Positions 25,066 through 25,164 of a DNA stretch of 25,164 bases are shown one piece after another. Position numbers and translations under genes: made by a program. The notes beneath the pieces are model-generated. The model had not been told where the DNA came from. It worked only from the letters and a program-made list of their open reading frames with translations, and ran no database searches. Each line of letters opens with the position of its first letter. Positions within the stretch are counted from its first letter, which is position 1. The DNA is from JBCCGI01 sp039029355 (lineage in GTDB: Bacteria > Planctomycetota > UBA1135 > GCA-002686595). Location of the stretch: the NCBI GenBank assembly GCA_039029355.1, contig JBCCGI010000101.1, positions 1 through 25,164 of the forward strand, given 5' to 3'.

Positions 25066-25164
25066 CGATCATCGTTTTGACTCCCAGTATCTGCGTTTCC
25101 CAAACGGGGGTTTGCGAAAGGCCACGATGCAGCCCGGTGCAAGCCGGTCAACAATGTCGTTTCC
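25066..25164. other. 3' intergenic end with small hairpins
   Basis: After the Ser/Arg-rich stop come ACGAT-C-ATCGT followed by TTTT, and CAAAC-GGGG-GTTTG. These could terminate the preceding gene, weakly. No gene is seen. Confidence 0.35.

Noticed and set aside
25066..25164. Possible tRNA or integron attC site at the right edge
   Set aside because: No T-loop GTTCGA-type sequence or cloverleaf, and no paired attC core sites; only short hairpins are seen.

Overview
The window is GC-rich (roughly 70 percent by eye) bacterial chromosome. Most genes sit in tight, same-strand operons. Several proteins carry lipoboxes and signal peptides, so the cell is probably a diderm aerobe. The mix of a heme-copper oxidase cluster, HEAT-repeat lipoprotein, ECF sigma/anti-sigma pair and low-complexity secreted protein would fit a deep-branching Planctomycetota or a Myxococcota-like lineage. 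That assignment is a guess, because no rRNA or other marker lies in the window.

Positions 1-3395 (minus strand) hold an hpt-rluA-truD operon: hypoxanthine phosphoribosyltransferase, an RluA-type and a TruD-type pseudouridine synthase. TruD runs off the left edge and carries a long C-terminal RGG/RDDRGGY repeat tail. Its start appears to be a CTG inside a CTGA overlap. An intrinsic terminator-like hairpin lies just upstream of hpt. Positions 3450-7732 hold a small basic helical protein (+), a GT-C-like polytopic membrane protein (-), a Nudix hydrolase (+), a 524-bp non-coding gap with thirteen 15-bp tandem repeats, and a putative lipoprotein (-).

Positions 7900-16513 (minus strand) are a complete aa3-type cytochrome c oxidase operon. 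The order is diheme cytochrome c lipoprotein, coxB, coxA (A2-type, YSHP motif), ctaA, ctaB, coxC, coxD, SCO1, DUF420 and a small membrane protein. The small protein, 7900-8172, is the most striking item. Its reading frame is interrupted by one in-frame UGA exactly where the first cysteine of a periplasmic CxxC motif would be (UESC). A hairpin with a GGUC apical loop follows at the spacing known for bacterial SECIS elements. It is a candidate new selenoprotein tied to oxidase copper/thiol biogenesis.

Positions 16672-18067 (minus strand) hold an ECF sigma factor, its zinc-finger anti-sigma factor and a small membrane protein, coupled by ATGA and TTGA overlaps. Positions 18273-25065 hold a YgfZ/GcvT-like protein (+), a DUF3108-like protein (-), a Leu/Val/Phe-type amino acid dehydrogenase (-), a HEAT-repeat lipoprotein (+), an unrecognised exported protein (+) and a secreted Ser/Arg-rich low-complexity protein (+).
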